Assembly (NCBI GenBank): GCA_022072085.1
Contig: JAJVII010000016.1
Coordinates: forward strand, 1 to 44,730
Direction of reading: 5' to 3'
DNA: 44,730 nt
DNA from: Phycisphaerae bacterium
Lineage (GTDB): Bacteria; Planctomycetota; Phycisphaerae; JAJVII01
Shown here: positions 8,456 to 17,083 of the stretch, in pieces
Position numbering within the stretch: position 1 is the first letter of the stretch
Layout of the letters: every line of letters begins with the position of its first letter
Notes under the pieces: model-generated
What the model was told of the DNA's origin: nothing
The model's database searches: none
What the model saw: the letters and a program-made list of their open reading frames with translations, nothing else
Made by a program: the position numbers and the translations under genes

Positions 8456-10540
8456 TCAGTCGGCCGGCCGGGTTGTCAGGCCGGTTGGGGTCAGTTGGAC
8501 ATCGACCAGGCCTTGCTCGACGCGGAGGGTCGTTTCACACAGCGGCCGGCCGGGGTATTGCCAGCGGAGCTTCATGTCCGCCGGCGTGCGGCCGGCGAAG
8601 AACGCGGGTGCGGCGTGGGTGACGTTCCACGCGCCGAGGCATCGGCCGGCGGACCAGCCGGTCACGGTCAACGGCCCGGCGAATCGTCCGCCGGGCGGCA
8701 GCGACGCCCGCACCGCTAGCGTCTTGAACCGCGGCTCGTCCGAGTGCGGATAGCCGACCCACAGATCGCCGTTGCCCATCACGACGATCGATTCCTGCGC
8801 CCCGTCGCCGTCGAGGTCGGCCAGCAGCCCCGCCTGCTGGCCGGCAGATTGTGCGAACGGTTCCCCCTCCTTCGGCCAGGTCAGCGGATACCAGCTCGCT
8901 GTGGCTGCCCCGGCCCAGGCGAAGTGGAAGAAGCCTTGGCCGACGACGCAGTGCAGCGTGCCGTTCCCGCCGACCATCAGGATGTCCTGGCGGCCGTCGT
9001 TGTTGATGTCGCCGATGCAGGCGATGCCGTTGTTAATGTAGTCCAGCGCGCCGGCGGGATACGGCCCGTCGAACCGCCCGCCGCCGGCGTTGCGCCACGG
9101 CCGCGTGCCTTCGTCAGGACCGTAGAGCAGCGCGTCCAGCAGGCCGTCGGCGTCGAAGTCGCCCGTCCGCCCGCGGACCGGGCCCCTGCCCGCCCGCAGC
9201 CATCCGCCGGCGTAGGGCACAGGCGTGCCGCGAGCCGGGTCGTCCTTGTCCCAGACGACGGACTCCCGCGGCTCAGCCGACGCGACGCCGCAGAAGGCCG
9301 GCGCAGCGAACGACCCGTCAGCCTGCCGGGCGTAGAGCAGCCCGCCCTCGGCGAACGGCTGGAGGATGTCGGCCCGCGCGTCGCCGGTGAAGTCGGCTAC
9401 CACGCAGGCCTTCGCGTCGCCGAAGTCCTTCTCCTGGCTGCCGTCGGTCGGCGGGAACTTTCGGCCAGGGGGCCAATCGACGACCGCTCGCCAGCGAATC
9501 GCACCGTCAGCGTCCGGCGTCGCCAGGCGCGGGATGCCCGGCCCGCTGACCAGCAGCGCTGCCCGCCCGTCCGAGCCGGCGTCGATGGCCGACAAGTCGA
9601 GGCATTCCGCCAGCGCAGAGGAGGCCGGGCGGGCGTCGAACGTGCCGGCCTTGGACTGCAGGCAGATGTCCAGCGTCCGTCCGGTCCACGACGCGAGGTC
9701 CAGCCGGCCGTCGCCGTTGAAGTCCGCTATGGCGGCCCGCGTCGACTTGGTCGCCAACTTCAGATCGGCCGTGACGTCGACGAAGGTCCCCTCCTTGGTA
9801 TCGTAGCGGAATGCCCGGTCGCCTGCATCCGACAGCACAAGCACGACCCGCCGGCCGTCGCCGCACAGGTCGACCCAGAGCAGGTCGGCCACGCGGCCGG
9901 TTACCTTTGCGACGCGAATGAGCGGCTTGTATTCGACCTGGTCGAAGATCGGCCAATCGACCTTGTCCGGCTGGGCGATCATGGCCCGCACGGCTTTGTC
10001 GAGCATCTCCAGCGTGCCCATCCACCCGCCGCTGGGCGCGTAGCGCGGTTCAAGTTCCCACCGGTCAACGTATTCGTCGGGCGGATAGAGCCGGAACCAG
10101 CCAGGCCAGCCGTTGTCGCTCATGTTCAGATAGAGCAACCTGACGGTGACAATCTTGCGCGGCCTGCTCCGATCGTACTCGTCCGGATCCGGCAACTCGG
10201 CGACGAACAGCAGGCCACGGATGACCACCTTTACGCGGACTAATGTGCCTAGGTCGAACGCGCCGGCTTCTTCCTTCTCGTCGGGGATCGGCAACGAAGC
10301 CGGCACGGCCGGCGGCTTGCCCTTGAGCGTCTGGACGATGCGCAACGGCACCTTGCCGTCGGCCGCCAGACCGATTTCGATTCGGGCGATGGAGGAGGAC
10401 CCGGCTACCAGCATCGACAACGACTGCGGCGGGTCGGTGCATTCGTCGGACATGGTCGTTGGCGGGTCGGCCGCCGCAAGCGGCGATGAGAGGGCAGCCA
10501 GGACGGCCAGAGCCGCGGCGGTCCGGAGAGCGTATCGCAT
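8456..10540 (-). CDS. Secreted FG-GAP/VCBS-repeat protein
   Basis: A 694-residue exported protein. An N-terminal signal peptide is clear (residues 1-24, ending at LAAADP). From about 215 onward there are repeated calcium-binding-type FG-GAP motifs: IADFNGDGRLDLASW, VADFTGDARADILQP, GDFDADGLLDALLYG, IGDINNDGRQDILMV and LADLDGDGAQESIVV. These predict a beta-propeller. The part between the signal peptide and the propeller (25-210) matches no family I recognise. FG-GAP proteins are abundant in planctomycetes, and most are of unknown function. Confidence 0.85.
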   Translation of the reverse strand: MRYALRTAAALAVLAALSSPLAAADPPTTMSDECTDPPQSLSMLVAGSSSIARIEIGLAADGKVPLRIVQTLKGKPPAVPASLPIPDEKEEAGAFDLGTLVRVKVVIRGLLFVAELPDPDEYDRSRPRKIVTVRLLYLNMSDNGWPGWFRLYPPDEYVDRWELEPRYAPSGGWMGTLEMLDKAVRAMIAQPDKVDWPIFDQVEYKPLIRVAKVTGRVADLLWVDLCGDGRRVVLVLSDAGDRAFRYDTKEGTFVDVTADLKLATKSTRAAIADFNGDGRLDLASWTGRTLDICLQSKAGTFDARPASSALAECLDLSAIDAGSDGRAALLVSGPGIPRLATPDADGAIRWRAVVDWPPGRKFPPTDGSQEKDFGDAKACVVADFTGDARADILQPFAEGGLLYARQADGSFAAPAFCGVASAEPRESVVWDKDDPARGTPVPYAGGWLRAGRGPVRGRTGDFDADGLLDALLYGPDEGTRPWRNAGGGRFDGPYPAGALDYINNGIACIGDINNDGRQDILMVGGNGTLHCVVGQGFFHFAWAGAATASWYPLTWPKEGEPFAQSAGQQAGLLADLDGDGAQESIVVMGNGDLWVGYPHSDEPRFKTLAVRASLPPGGRFAGPLTVTGWSAGRCLGAWNVTHAAPAFFAGRTPADMKLRWQYPGRPLCETTLRVEQGLVDVQLTPTGLTTRPAD

Positions 10541-10729
10541 TGAGGTCCCCTTCTGTCTGACCAGCCGGGCCTCGCGCCGCCCCCATCACCGTGCGGGCCC
10601 TTACACCATGATAAGTCGGGCGACGCCAATCGAGAAGGAAGTTGCGGCATGATCCGGCGGCCGGCCGAGTCCGGGCGCGAAGAAGACGCAGAGGGAGCGG
10701 GGGCTCACAGCGGGTCTGCCAGACAATAA

Positions 10730-10754
10730 GGCCCAGCCGGCGGGCGGCTGGGCC
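10730..10754 (-). terminator. Rho-independent terminator after the isomerase-like gene
   Basis: A 10-bp stem, GGCCCAGCCG (10730-10739) with its complement at 10745-10754, followed on the minus strand by TTATTGTCTG. It lies about 50 bp past the stop at 10807. Confidence 0.75.
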
Positions 10755-10806
10755 TTGCGATTTTGCGTCTGCACCGTGCGAGACCGCGTTCAAGCGGCGA
10801 TCGCGT

Positions 10807-11559
10807 TTACTTGCCCATCGCGCGAAGGGCCTTGAGGCACTTGTCGACGCACTCGATGGGCGGGAAGGCGTAGGACTCCTGCTCGACGATGTACCACTTC
10901 GTGCCGCCGACGCTCTCGCAGGCCTTGAAGATGGCCTGCCAGTCCACGTCGCCCTCGCCGATCAGGGCCGTCTTGTGGTCGCCGCTGTATTCCTTGAGGT
11001 GGACGGTGATCGCCCGGCCAGGGTAGCGGGTGACGTAGGGCACCGGGTCGCCGCCGCCGTGCAGGGCGTTGCCGGTGTCAAGCTGCATCACCACGTCCTT
11101 GACGGTGTTGCCGAAGAAGGTGTCCCAGGGGATCTCGCCTTCCATCGGGGCGAACTCGATGTGGTGGTTGTGGTAGCCGACGACCATGCCGGCGGCCTTG
11201 GCCTTGGCGCTCAGCTCGTTGAACAGGGCCGAGGTCTTCAGCCAAGCGTCGCGGCTGCTGCGGCGTTCCTCAGGCAGCGAGGGGACGATGAGGTAGGGGT
11301 TGCCCAGGACCTTGTTGAACTCGATGGTGCGGGCCAGTTCGTCGCCCAGCACGGTCTTGAGCCCGGTATGCGTGCCGCAGCACTTGAGCCCCAGGTCGTC
11401 CAGCATCTTGCGGAGATCCTGGGCCGAGTATTCGTAGTAGCCGGCAAACTCGACGCCGTCATAGCCCATCCTGGCCACCTTCTTGAGCGTGCCGGGCAGG
11501 TCCGCCTTGCAGTCTTCGCGAATGGAATAAAGCTGAAGTCCGATCGGAAGCTTGGCCAT
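10807..11559 (-). CDS. Sugar phosphate isomerase/epimerase-like TIM-barrel protein
   Basis: A 250-residue AP-endonuclease-2/xylose-isomerase-like TIM barrel. Visible motifs are GLQLYSIRED at the first strand, YDGVEFAGYY, GYHNHHIEF with metal-binding histidines, MQLDTGNALHGG, ITVHLKEY and WYIVEQE. These supply the Glu/Asp/His set that binds a divalent metal at the barrel mouth. Family members isomerise or epimerise sugars or inositol derivatives; the substrate cannot be told. It is cytoplasmic (no signal peptide). AAGGA precedes the ATG. A terminator follows at 10730-10754, so it appears to be a single-gene unit. Confidence 0.87.
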   Translation of the reverse strand: MAKLPIGLQLYSIREDCKADLPGTLKKVARMGYDGVEFAGYYEYSAQDLRKMLDDLGLKCCGTHTGLKTVLGDELARTIEFNKVLGNPYLIVPSLPEERRSSRDAWLKTSALFNELSAKAKAAGMVVGYHNHHIEFAPMEGEIPWDTFFGNTVKDVVMQLDTGNALHGGGDPVPYVTRYPGRAITVHLKEYSGDHKTALIGEGDVDWQAIFKACESVGGTKWYIVEQESYAFPPIECVDKCLKALRAMGK

Positions 11560-11725
11560 CGCCGGGTCCTTTCTGGGAGTCTGTGAGATCCTCGGATTCC
11601 GACACGCAGCCCGCCGCTTTACCGCGTCCTGCCGCCGCTGTCAAGTGAGGCCGTTTCCGGCTACTCGCCGGATGGACCCGAGCGTAGGATGAAGTGTGGA
11701 TCGAACAGGCTCGCGGGGGCCCACC

Positions 11726-12685
11726 ATGACTGCTCAGCCGGCTGATTTCGGCGTTCCCGATCGTCGCCCATGTAACCGCGCCAGGGCCTGGCGACAATCG
11801 ACATGGACGCTGCCCGCCGTCGTAGGCGGGGGGATCGCCCTGCTGGCCGCGGGCGAACTGATCGGGCTGCTATGGGCGCTGGGCCTGGGCATCTGCGTGC
11901 TGTGTCTGGCAGGTCTGCTCCTGTGCGCCGCATGGGTCAAGGTCGCGCACGCCGCAATCCGGCGCCGCGATGCGCGCCGCCGATGGCTGCCGCTGTCTGT
12001 GGCGACAGCCTGTTGGCTGGCCCCGCTGGGCGTCGGGTACTTCGCCTGGTGGCAGCCCACGCAGGCGTTGCACGACTGGAACGCAATCGAGTCGGAATCG
12101 CCGGCTGAACTTCGCGAACTGTGCCACCGGTCAATGCTGTGGGACATCGACCCCCACGATCAGTTCGTCCATCTCCGTTCCTGCGGCGATGCGTCTTCAG
12201 CGCCGCGGATCATCTGGGCCATGCGGTGGATGCCGGCAGCCGATGTCCAGTCGTGCACCTGGAACCACGCAACGGACGCACTGCGATTCATCACCAATCA
12301 GTCGTCGGGCGCATCACGCAGCGACTGGGCTCGCTGGTATCGCGATAACCGCGACCGCACGCAGTTACAGTGGTGGATCGACGGGTTCACAGCCGAGGGT
12401 TACAGCATCTCAGCCGGCACGGACAAGCAGTCAGTCCTTACGCTGCTGGCGGTCGTGGGCCGGGTCCCCGCCGAGACGACGGACCTCAAGCCCTGGCTGA
12501 CTCACAACGCGTGGCGGATGCTGGATCGGCTGGCGCCCGAGCCGGTGGAGGCCGCGATCCTGGCCGCGCTGGTCGACGGAACGCCGGCGCAGCGCCTGGG
12601 GGCCGATCGCTACACCCGACGCCGCCGGCGGGCTGCCGGTCAGTTGTCGCTCTGCTTGCCCAGGTTGGACAGGTCGATCCGGTAG
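11726..12685 (+). CDS. Membrane protein of unknown function, C-terminus possibly degraded
   Basis: Reading from ATG 11726 (an earlier ATG at 11696 is in frame), the protein has two or three hydrophobic segments in its first 120 residues (PAVVGGGIALLAAGELIGLL; ICVLCLAGLLLCAAWVKVA; LSVATACWLAPLGVGYFAWW). A soluble region follows, including DWARWYRDNRDRTQLQWWIDGF, a Trp-rich motif reminiscent of planctomycete HEAT-repeat-associated proteins. The last 15 residues are read across the 3' end of the convergent gene at 12640 and look unlike a natural ending (RRRRRAAGQ). The gene may be truncated or frameshifted. No function is recognised. Confidence 0.5.
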   Translation: MTAQPADFGVPDRRPCNRARAWRQSTWTLPAVVGGGIALLAAGELIGLLWALGLGICVLCLAGLLLCAAWVKVAHAAIRRRDARRRWLPLSVATACWLAPLGVGYFAWWQPTQALHDWNAIESESPAELRELCHRSMLWDIDPHDQFVHLRSCGDASSAPRIIWAMRWMPAADVQSCTWNHATDALRFITNQSSGASRSDWARWYRDNRDRTQLQWWIDGFTAEGYSISAGTDKQSVLTLLAVVGRVPAETTDLKPWLTHNAWRMLDRLAPEPVEAAILAALVDGTPAQRLGADRYTRRRRRAAGQLSLCLPRLDRSIR

Positions 12686-13047
12686 GTGCGGTCCATGGCC
12701 GGGAGGAACTCGTAGACCGCGTGGAAGTCCTCGATCGAGTCCTCCGGCTGCTTCTGCATCAGCGAGTTCTCGATGAGGTAGAAGACGATCTTGCCGAAAT
12801 CGTCCGTGCGGCGGACGTTCCAGCTCTCCAGCACGGTCCGGGCCAGCAGGCCCCACTCGTGCAGCGCGAAGTTGCACAGCCCGCGGCTGAGTTCCTGGCC
12901 GCTCACGTGCCGCTCGCCCTCGGGCTTTTCCGACCGGCCGAGCTGCTCAACGGTCCACGCCAGCCCGCGCTGCACGAACGCGAACGCCTCGGGCGGGTAA
13001 TGCCCGTTGGCCAGCAGGATGTCCTCGATGCTCTTCTGCTCGGGCAT
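12640..13047 (-). CDS. Minf_1886-family conserved protein
   Basis: A 135-residue soluble protein with the pattern of the Minf_1886 family, found mainly in Planctomycetes and Verrucomicrobia: HYPPEAFAFVQRGLAWTV (16-33), HVSGQELSRGLCNFALHEWG (47-66), LESWNVRRTDDFGKIVFYLI (73-92) and a C-terminal EDFHAVYEF. The function is unknown. It starts 3 bp after the metG stop and so is probably the last gene of the tmk-holB-ricT-metG unit. Its 3' end overlaps the convergent membrane-protein gene by 46 bp. Confidence 0.82.
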   Translation of the reverse strand: MPEQKSIEDILLANGHYPPEAFAFVQRGLAWTVEQLGRSEKPEGERHVSGQELSRGLCNFALHEWGLLARTVLESWNVRRTDDFGKIVFYLIENSLMQKQPEDSIEDFHAVYEFLPAMDRTYRIDLSNLGKQSDN

Positions 13048-13050
13048 GAG

Positions 13051-14604
13051 CTAGCGGGCCTCCTCCAGCGGTTCCAGTCGCGGAAACAGCACGTCGCCCT
13101 TGGTCACCTTCGCGCCGGGCGACAGCTTACCCCAGGCCAGTTGCCGGGGCAAGGTTTCGCCGGCCGCCGGCGTGTAAGGCAACTGACACCACACCCGTTC
13201 GATCGTCGCTGGCATGAACGGCGCCAGCGCCAGCGCGACCAGCCGCGTCGCCTCGGCGCAGGTGTAGAGGATCGTGCCCAGCCGTTCGCGGTCGGCCGGG
13301 GCGTCGCTCTTGGCCAGCTTGAACGGCGCAGTGTCGTCGATGTACTTGTTGGTCGCGGTCGCCAGCAGCAGTGAGGCCTCGACGGCCTTGTGGAACTGGA
13401 GGGCGTCCATCGCCTCAGCCAGCCGACCGGCCAGGGCGTCGGCCTCGGCGCGGACCGCGGCCTCGCCCGGCCCGCCGGCCGCCGGCGCGGGGATCGCCCC
13501 GTCGAAGTAGCGGGTGATCATGTTGACCGTGCGCGACAGCAGGTTGCCGACGTTGTTGGCCAACTCGGCGTTGCATCGGCTGACGACCTGGGACTCGCTG
13601 AAGTCGCCGTCCACGCCGAAGGGCACTTCGCGCAGCACGAAGTAGCGGAAGCGATCCACGCCGTACTTCCGGGTCATCTCCCAGGGGTCCACGAAGTTGC
13701 CCAGCGTCTTGGACATCTTCTCGCCCTCGCTGGTCCACCAGCCATGGGCGAAGACCTTCCGCGGCAGCGGCACGTCCAGGGCCATCAGCACACAGGGCCA
13801 GATCACCGCGTGGAACCAGAGGATGTCCTTGCCAATCATGTGCACGTCGGCCGGCCAGAATCGCGACACCGCCTCTTTCTCGCCGGCGGCCACCGCGGTG
13901 CAGTAGTTGAACAGGGCGTCGATCCAGACATAGATCGTGTGCGTCGGATCGTTGGGCATCTGCACGCCCCAGGTGAGCGTCTGTCGGCTGATCGACAGGT
14001 CGCGCAGCTCCGCGGTGACCTTGGAGACCACTTCGTTGCGCCGGGCCTCGGGCTGAATGAAATCCGGGTGGGCGGCGATGTGGTCCAGCAGGCGCTGCCG
14101 GTAGGCGCTCATGCGGAAGAAGTAGCTCGGCTCCTGGTAGCGGACCAGCGGCTTCTTGTTGACCGCGGACTTGTACTCCTGGGCTTTGGCTTCCATCTCG
14201 CTGACGAACTCCTCCTGGCCGACGTCGTACCAGCCCTCATAATGGCCGGCGTAGATGTCGCCGCGCTCGACCAGCCGGGCGACGTAGGCCTGCACGCGCG
14301 TCTCGTGCCGCGGCTCGCTGGTGCGGATGAAGTCGTCGTAGCGGATATTCAGGTGCTCCCAGAGCGAGCGGAACTGGGCGGAGTTCTCGTCGGCCAACTG
14401 CCGCGGCGTGATGCCCTTGGCCTGGGCCGACTCGGCCATCTTCTGTCCGTGCTCGTCGGTTCCGGTGAGGAAGTGAACGTCCTGTCCGCAGGCGCGGCGG
14501 TAGCGGGCCAGCACGTCGCAGGCAATCGTCGTGTAGGCGTGGCCGATGTGCGGCCGGTCGTTGACGTAGTAGATCGGCGTCGTGACGTAGAAGGTTTCGC
14601 TCAC
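13051..14604 (-). CDS. metG: Methionyl-tRNA synthetase
   Basis: A class I synthetase of 517 residues starting at GTG. HIGH is at 19-22 (RPHIGHAYT), TGTDEHGQK at 48-55 and the KMSKS loop KMSKTLGNF at 296-304. The connective-peptide region (HYEGWYDVGQEEF, 121-133) has no cysteine pairs, so this is the zinc-free type. It ends after the anticodon-binding helical domain and lacks the C-terminal EMAP/Trbp111-like domain. It follows ricT, as in the Bacillus chromosome, where metS lies close to yaaT. Confidence 0.95.
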   Translation of the reverse strand: MSETFYVTTPIYYVNDRPHIGHAYTTIACDVLARYRRACGQDVHFLTGTDEHGQKMAESAQAKGITPRQLADENSAQFRSLWEHLNIRYDDFIRTSEPRHETRVQAYVARLVERGDIYAGHYEGWYDVGQEEFVSEMEAKAQEYKSAVNKKPLVRYQEPSYFFRMSAYRQRLLDHIAAHPDFIQPEARRNEVVSKVTAELRDLSISRQTLTWGVQMPNDPTHTIYVWIDALFNYCTAVAAGEKEAVSRFWPADVHMIGKDILWFHAVIWPCVLMALDVPLPRKVFAHGWWTSEGEKMSKTLGNFVDPWEMTRKYGVDRFRYFVLREVPFGVDGDFSESQVVSRCNAELANNVGNLLSRTVNMITRYFDGAIPAPAAGGPGEAAVRAEADALAGRLAEAMDALQFHKAVEASLLLATATNKYIDDTAPFKLAKSDAPADRERLGTILYTCAEATRLVALALAPFMPATIERVWCQLPYTPAAGETLPRQLAWGKLSPGAKVTKGDVLFPRLEPLEEAR

Positions 14605-14657
14605 GGTCGTCAGGCTCTTTCGTGTTCGAGTTCGCGCCCCGGCGGGACCAACCGCAA

Positions 14658-14683
14658 AGCCCAGGGAACGGCTTCCCTGGGCT
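14658..14683 (-). terminator. Hairpin terminator downstream of ricT
   Basis: A perfect 11-bp stem, AGCCCAGGGAA (14658-14668), pairs with 14673-14683 across a 4-base loop, followed on the minus strand by TTTGCGG. The U-run is short, so termination may be partial, letting some transcription reach metG. Confidence 0.65.
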
Positions 14684-14723
14684 GGGCGTCGTCAGGACAG
14701 GTTACCACAGACTTGCGTTGGCG

Positions 14724-15788
14724 TCAGCGGTTTCTCGGGCGGCGCCGGCGAGGCCGCCTGCCGCCTTCGCTTCCGCCGTTGCCGCCGTCGCCCCCGTTGC
14801 CGCCGGGCCCGCCATTGCCGCCGCCGCTGGAGTCAGCCGCCTGGGGCGCCTTGGGCGCCGCTTGGCCCGGGCTCGACGCATCCTTCACGTTGCGCTCCAG
14901 GATGTCATCGACGGGGACGACCTGGCGACCGCCGTCGGGCTCGATCCAGACGGCCACAAGCTGCGTGAGGATCTGCCGGTCGATCACCCGGGCAACCGCG
15001 TTCTCGAACCCGCGCACTCGCACGCGGCTGTTCATCCGCGGCAGTTTGCGCTCCAGCTCGTCGTAGCTTTCGTTTTCGTATCGCAGGCAGCAGCGCAACC
15101 GGCCGCAGCGGCCGGACACCTTGGTCGGGTCCAGCGTGGCCTTCTGCGTCTTGGCCATCCGCATGTTGACAGGCTTGAGGTTCTTCAGGAAGTTCTTGCA
15201 GCAGCACTCGCGGCCGCAGATTTCATAGTCGGCCAGCAGCCGGGCCTCGTCGCGGGCGCCGATCTGCCGCATCTCGATCCGCGTCTGATACTGCTGGGCC
15301 AGATCCTTGACCAGCCCGCGGAAATCGACGCGGTGCTCGGACTGGAAGTAGAACACCGCCCGCTCGCCGCCGAAGATGTGCTCGACGTCGACGACCAGCA
15401 TCGGGAGCCCCATCGTGTCGGCCAGCTCCTGGCAGAAACGGCGCATGTCGCCGGCCCCGGCGCTCATGTGCCGGGCCTCGTCGACGTCCGCCGCCGTCGC
15501 CTCGCGGAGCACTTTGCCCGCGTTGAAATTGCAGTTCTCAGGCCCGCTGGCGTTGACGTAGCGGCGGACCATGTCGCGGCCGATCGACTTGGCGCACGCG
15601 CCGCACGAGACGCTGACCACCTCGCCGATCTCCATGCCGCGATCGGTCTCGATGATGACCTTCTGCCCGCATCGCGCCAAGACCCCGCCGGTGTTGCGGA
15701 ACTCACCGAGCATCGACATCGCACCGTAGCGGACCAGCATCACCTGCGGCGGCGAAGGCTGGACATCTTCCTGTACCATCGGGAGCAT
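14724..15788 (-). CDS. ricT: PSP1-domain protein, RicT/YaaT homologue
   Basis: A 354-residue PSP1 domain protein. The core (about 15-270) matches Bacillus YaaT/RicT, including the cysteine motifs CGRECCCKNFL and SGRCGRLRCCLRYE that are expected to ligate iron-sulfur clusters, as well as SCGACAK near residue 58. RicT forms the Y-complex with YlbF and YmcA, which modulates RNase Y. The last 60 residues are a low-complexity Gly/Asn-rich stretch ending in RRPRRRRPRNR, perhaps an RNA-binding tail not found in the Bacillus protein. The order tmk-holB-ricT-metG mirrors Firmicutes. A YlbF-family gene is at 2934. Confidence 0.88.
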   Translation of the reverse strand: MLPMVQEDVQPSPPQVMLVRYGAMSMLGEFRNTGGVLARCGQKVIIETDRGMEIGEVVSVSCGACAKSIGRDMVRRYVNASGPENCNFNAGKVLREATAADVDEARHMSAGAGDMRRFCQELADTMGLPMLVVDVEHIFGGERAVFYFQSEHRVDFRGLVKDLAQQYQTRIEMRQIGARDEARLLADYEICGRECCCKNFLKNLKPVNMRMAKTQKATLDPTKVSGRCGRLRCCLRYENESYDELERKLPRMNSRVRVRGFENAVARVIDRQILTQLVAVWIEPDGGRQVVPVDDILERNVKDASSPGQAAPKAPQAADSSGGGNGGPGGNGGDGGNGGSEGGRRPRRRRPRNR

Positions 15789-15850
15789 GCAGCTTCTCCA
15801 TGGCGCAAAACAGCACCGCGGACGGGCTGTTTGCCGCCTGTAACATCATT

Positions 15851-15880
15851 CTAATATCTGCGATTGCCGCGGATTTGCAA
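15851..15880 (-). promoter_or_regulatory. Candidate promoter for ricT-metG
   Basis: On the minus strand TTGCAA (15880-15875) and TATTAG (15856-15851) are separated by 18 bp, in the only AT-rich part of the 116-bp gap between holB and ricT. TTGCAA sits within a 12-bp palindrome, GATTTGCAAATC (15872-15883 on either strand). Spacing is acceptable and the -10 is only a moderate match. Confidence 0.4.
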
Positions 15881-15904
15881 ATCTTTTCGCCCCCGACAGT
15901 CGGC

Positions 15905-17083
15905 CTACCCCGCCAAGGCGTCGGACAATTCCAGCGTCAATTCGTCCAGCGCCAGGCGGGGGTTCACGAACCGCTCGACGATCAGGTAACCGGCCCGGCT
16001 GCACGCGTCGATCGCCCGGGCCAGCCGATTCAGGCGGTCCTCCACATCCGGCCCCCCCGCCAACTTGTTCGCCACGGGGGCAAAGAGCGGATCGTCCCCA
16101 GCCGCCCCGCCGGCCACTCGCAGGGCGTCGCCCAGCACCAGCGCCATCGTCGCCAGCAGGTCGGCAGCGACCTCCTTCTGCGCCTGGCTGTCGGTCACGC
16201 CGGAGGCGTCGGCCTGCTCCTTGCCCAGTTGCTTGGTCAGCTCCTCCAGCCAGTCGCCCAGGTCGACCGCGTCGTCGCGGCCGAGGTCGGCCAGCCGCGT
16301 CGCCAACTCCTGGTGGACGCCGAACAGGTCGGCCTCGGCCAGCCGAACCGCCTCGCCCAGCCGACCGCCGCTGCGGGCCGCCAGGTAGGTCGCCTCCTCG
16401 GCGTCGACCTTCCGCTGGCCGACCATCGTCCCCGACAGTTGCTCGCGGACGAACTCGGTCGGCAGCAGCGAGAAGCGGACGAGCTGGCAGCGGCTGCGGA
16501 TCGTCTCGCGGAGCTGGTGGGCCTGGTCGGTCAGAAGGATCAGCCAGGTGCCGGGCGGCGGCTCTTCAAGTGTCTTGAGCAGGGCGTTCTGAGCCTCGTC
16601 GTTCATCAGGTGGGCATCGCGGATGATGAACGCCTTGCCGCGGGCGAGGCCCGGCTTGATGCGAGCCGCGTCGATCACGTACTGCCGGATCACGTCGATG
16701 TAGAGTTCCAGGCCCTGGCGATTCTTCAACTCCGGAATCGTGCGGCTGAGTTCGCGGTAGACCAGGTGGATGTCCGGATGCGTGCCGGCGGCGGCCAGGC
16801 GGCAGCTCTCGCACCGGCCGCAGGCGTCCTGCCAGGGCACGCCGCGGGCCGGGGCCAGTCCGTCGGGCAGCCCGGCGGCGTCCAGGCCGGCCCGCTGGGC
16901 GCCGTCGGCGACCTGGACGGGCCGCTCGCACAGCAGCAGGGCCGCCAGCCGTTGGGCGAACATCTCGCGTCCGACCCCGCCGGGCCCCGCGAGCAACAGC
17001 CCGTGGGCCAGTCGGCCGCTGGTCAGGGCGCGTTGCGTGACCGCGTGAGCGGTCGGCTGATGCCGGACGTCAAAGATTGACAC
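15905..17083 (-). CDS. holB: DNA polymerase III subunit delta'
   Basis: A 392-residue clamp-loader subunit. The AAA+ fold starts with AHGLLLAGPGGVGREMFAQRLA (26-47), followed by the zinc-binding CGRCESCRL, then THPDIHLV, and the sensor/box region AHLMNDEAQNALLKTLEEPPPGTWLILLTD typical of delta'/gamma. The Walker A lysine is arginine (GPGGVGRE), consistent with delta' being an inactive ATPase. Its start overlaps the end of tmk by 14 bp. The C-terminal 100 residues form the collar domain. Confidence 0.92.
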   Translation of the reverse strand: MSIFDVRHQPTAHAVTQRALTSGRLAHGLLLAGPGGVGREMFAQRLAALLLCERPVQVADGAQRAGLDAAGLPDGLAPARGVPWQDACGRCESCRLAAAGTHPDIHLVYRELSRTIPELKNRQGLELYIDVIRQYVIDAARIKPGLARGKAFIIRDAHLMNDEAQNALLKTLEEPPPGTWLILLTDQAHQLRETIRSRCQLVRFSLLPTEFVREQLSGTMVGQRKVDAEEATYLAARSGGRLGEAVRLAEADLFGVHQELATRLADLGRDDAVDLGDWLEELTKQLGKEQADASGVTDSQAQKEVAADLLATMALVLGDALRVAGGAAGDDPLFAPVANKLAGGPDVEDRLNRLARAIDACSRAGYLIVERFVNPRLALDELTLELSDALAG

